Assembly (NCBI GenBank): GCA_029718625.1 | Contig: CM056378.1 | Coordinates: forward strand, 66,983,027 to 67,047,026 | Direction of reading: 5' to 3' | DNA: 64,000 nt | Source: Synaphobranchus kaupii | Lineage: Eukaryota > Chordata > Actinopteri > Anguilliformes > Synaphobranchidae | In this document: in pieces, positions 63,396-64,000 of the stretch | How positions within the stretch are numbered: position 1 is the stretch's first letter | Layout of the letters: each line of letters opens with the position of its first letter | Made by a program: the position numbers and the translations under genes | The notes under the pieces: model-generated | Seen by the model: only the letters and a program-made list of their open reading frames with translations | What the model was told of the DNA's origin: nothing | Databases searched by the model: none

Positions 63396-63805
63396 ATGAG
63401 ACCCAGCTCTATCCAGAAACATGAACACGAAACACATAGCTATTTGGATTAGAGAGATCATTTTGGCATCATTAGAAAGCTTACATTTTCCTCCCTCAGG
63501 TAGCATACGTTATAAAGCCCAACGTGTTTGGGGGTCAGTTCGGACTGATTTTGATAGAGCAGGTTGACTAAGATGACTGATATCACGTAAAAGGCAACAG
63601 TCGCATCTTTCCAATGAATGAGGGGTGATACATTTCTAGGAGATAAAAAGGGCCAGAGTTAAATACATTTATTCATAGATAAAAAGTCACCAAAGTTTCG
63701 CTCTTTTGGCAGCTTCTAATTGGGTTGAATTGGTCGGAGTTGGGAATTTCTTAAATCCTTTATTGTCTCAGTCTGTTGATTTTGCTCTACTCATGGAGTT
63801 TAATT
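63396..63805. other. non-coding spacer
   Basis: No gene or repeat boundary recognised. Confidence 0.45.
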
Positions 63806-63945
63806 TGTTGATGATCCGTCAGTAGAACGGCTGGACCAGTGTAGGAAGGCTGATTTCTTGCTCATTGCAAATAATTATGGTATTGATGTGATGCACTCTA
63901 GCACTAAAAATAGATTAAAACCACCATTATAAATGCGTTAAGTGA
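63806..63945 (+). pseudogene. retroelement gag N-terminal fragment (tentative)
   Basis: One frame reads SVERLDQCRKADFLLIANNY and then IDVMHSSTKNRLK. A short helical module of the form CRKxDLLxIA is, in my recollection, found at the N-terminus of fish gypsy gags and related capsid proteins. A frameshift lies near 63918. The window ends shortly after, so the rest cannot be seen. Confidence 0.4.
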
Positions 63946-64000
63946 GCAATATATTTTACATTCTGAACTACAGCCGTCAGCTCATACATTGGTACCACCT

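Overview
This window looks like teleost fish genomic DNA. It is eukaryotic and repeat-rich, with no operons and no confidently identifiable intact host gene. The lineage clue is the mobile-element complement: L2/CR1-type LINEs with typical fish 3' tails, a chromodomain/sushi-type and a Gmr1-like Ty3/gypsy element, PIF/Harbinger, TTAA-target and Tc1/mariner MITEs, a tRNA-derived SINE, an ISL2EU-like gene set and a large endogenous retrovirus. Species cannot be told from the sequence alone.

Layout. 1-6.9 kb holds three LINEs: a 5'-truncated minus-strand copy, a plus-strand copy with an uninterrupted 968-codon endonuclease-RT frame, and a 5'-truncated L2. 9.2-10.3 kb is a solo LTR with a perfect 5-bp target duplication. 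10.8-23.3 kb is a complete 12.5-kb endogenous retrovirus on the minus strand (LTR, tRNA-Gln primer site, gag, UGA, pol, env, polypurine tract, LTR). Its two LTRs differ by only about 1% by eye, yet gag, pol and env are broken by at least seven frameshifts. Its env has the plan of a class I F-like fusion protein, and pol carries both a degenerate RNase H tether and a second RNase H. 24.5-26.4 kb is a non-autonomous Harbinger element.

28.8-33.9 kb and 56.0-58.2 kb are two copies of one duplicated segment. Copy 1 carries a 2.8-kb Gmr1-like LTR element and copy 2 carries a 394-bp SINE, so each copy supplies the empty site for the other's insertion. 37.1-51.2 kb is a nest: pieces of a plus-strand chromovirus at both edges, and between them a minus-strand sushi-type element (TSD ATCTG) that contains a LINE. 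Copies of one TTAA-target element lie in the gypsy gag and in LINE ORF1, with a fragment of a third in the same ORF1. The sushi element shows the geometry of self-primed reverse transcription. An unknown Cys/His-domain ORF is fused in frame to the chromovirus integrase.

52.1-60.4 kb holds a foldback Tc1-type element, a second hairpin TTAA MITE, the opposite-strand sister of the first solo LTR, a TA-flanked MITE with repeated internal motifs, and a LINE tail with a 22-bp minisatellite. 60.4-62.5 kb has decayed convergent genes for a SWIM finger plus YqaJ-like nuclease and a DDE transposase, which together suggest an ISL2EU-type transposon. The right edge has a roughly 200-bp tandem array and a gag-like fragment.

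The genes here work as parts of individual elements (primer sites, LTR promoters, gag/pol/env, endonuclease-RT), not as a shared host pathway. All assignments come from reading the sequence; no alignment or database search was run.
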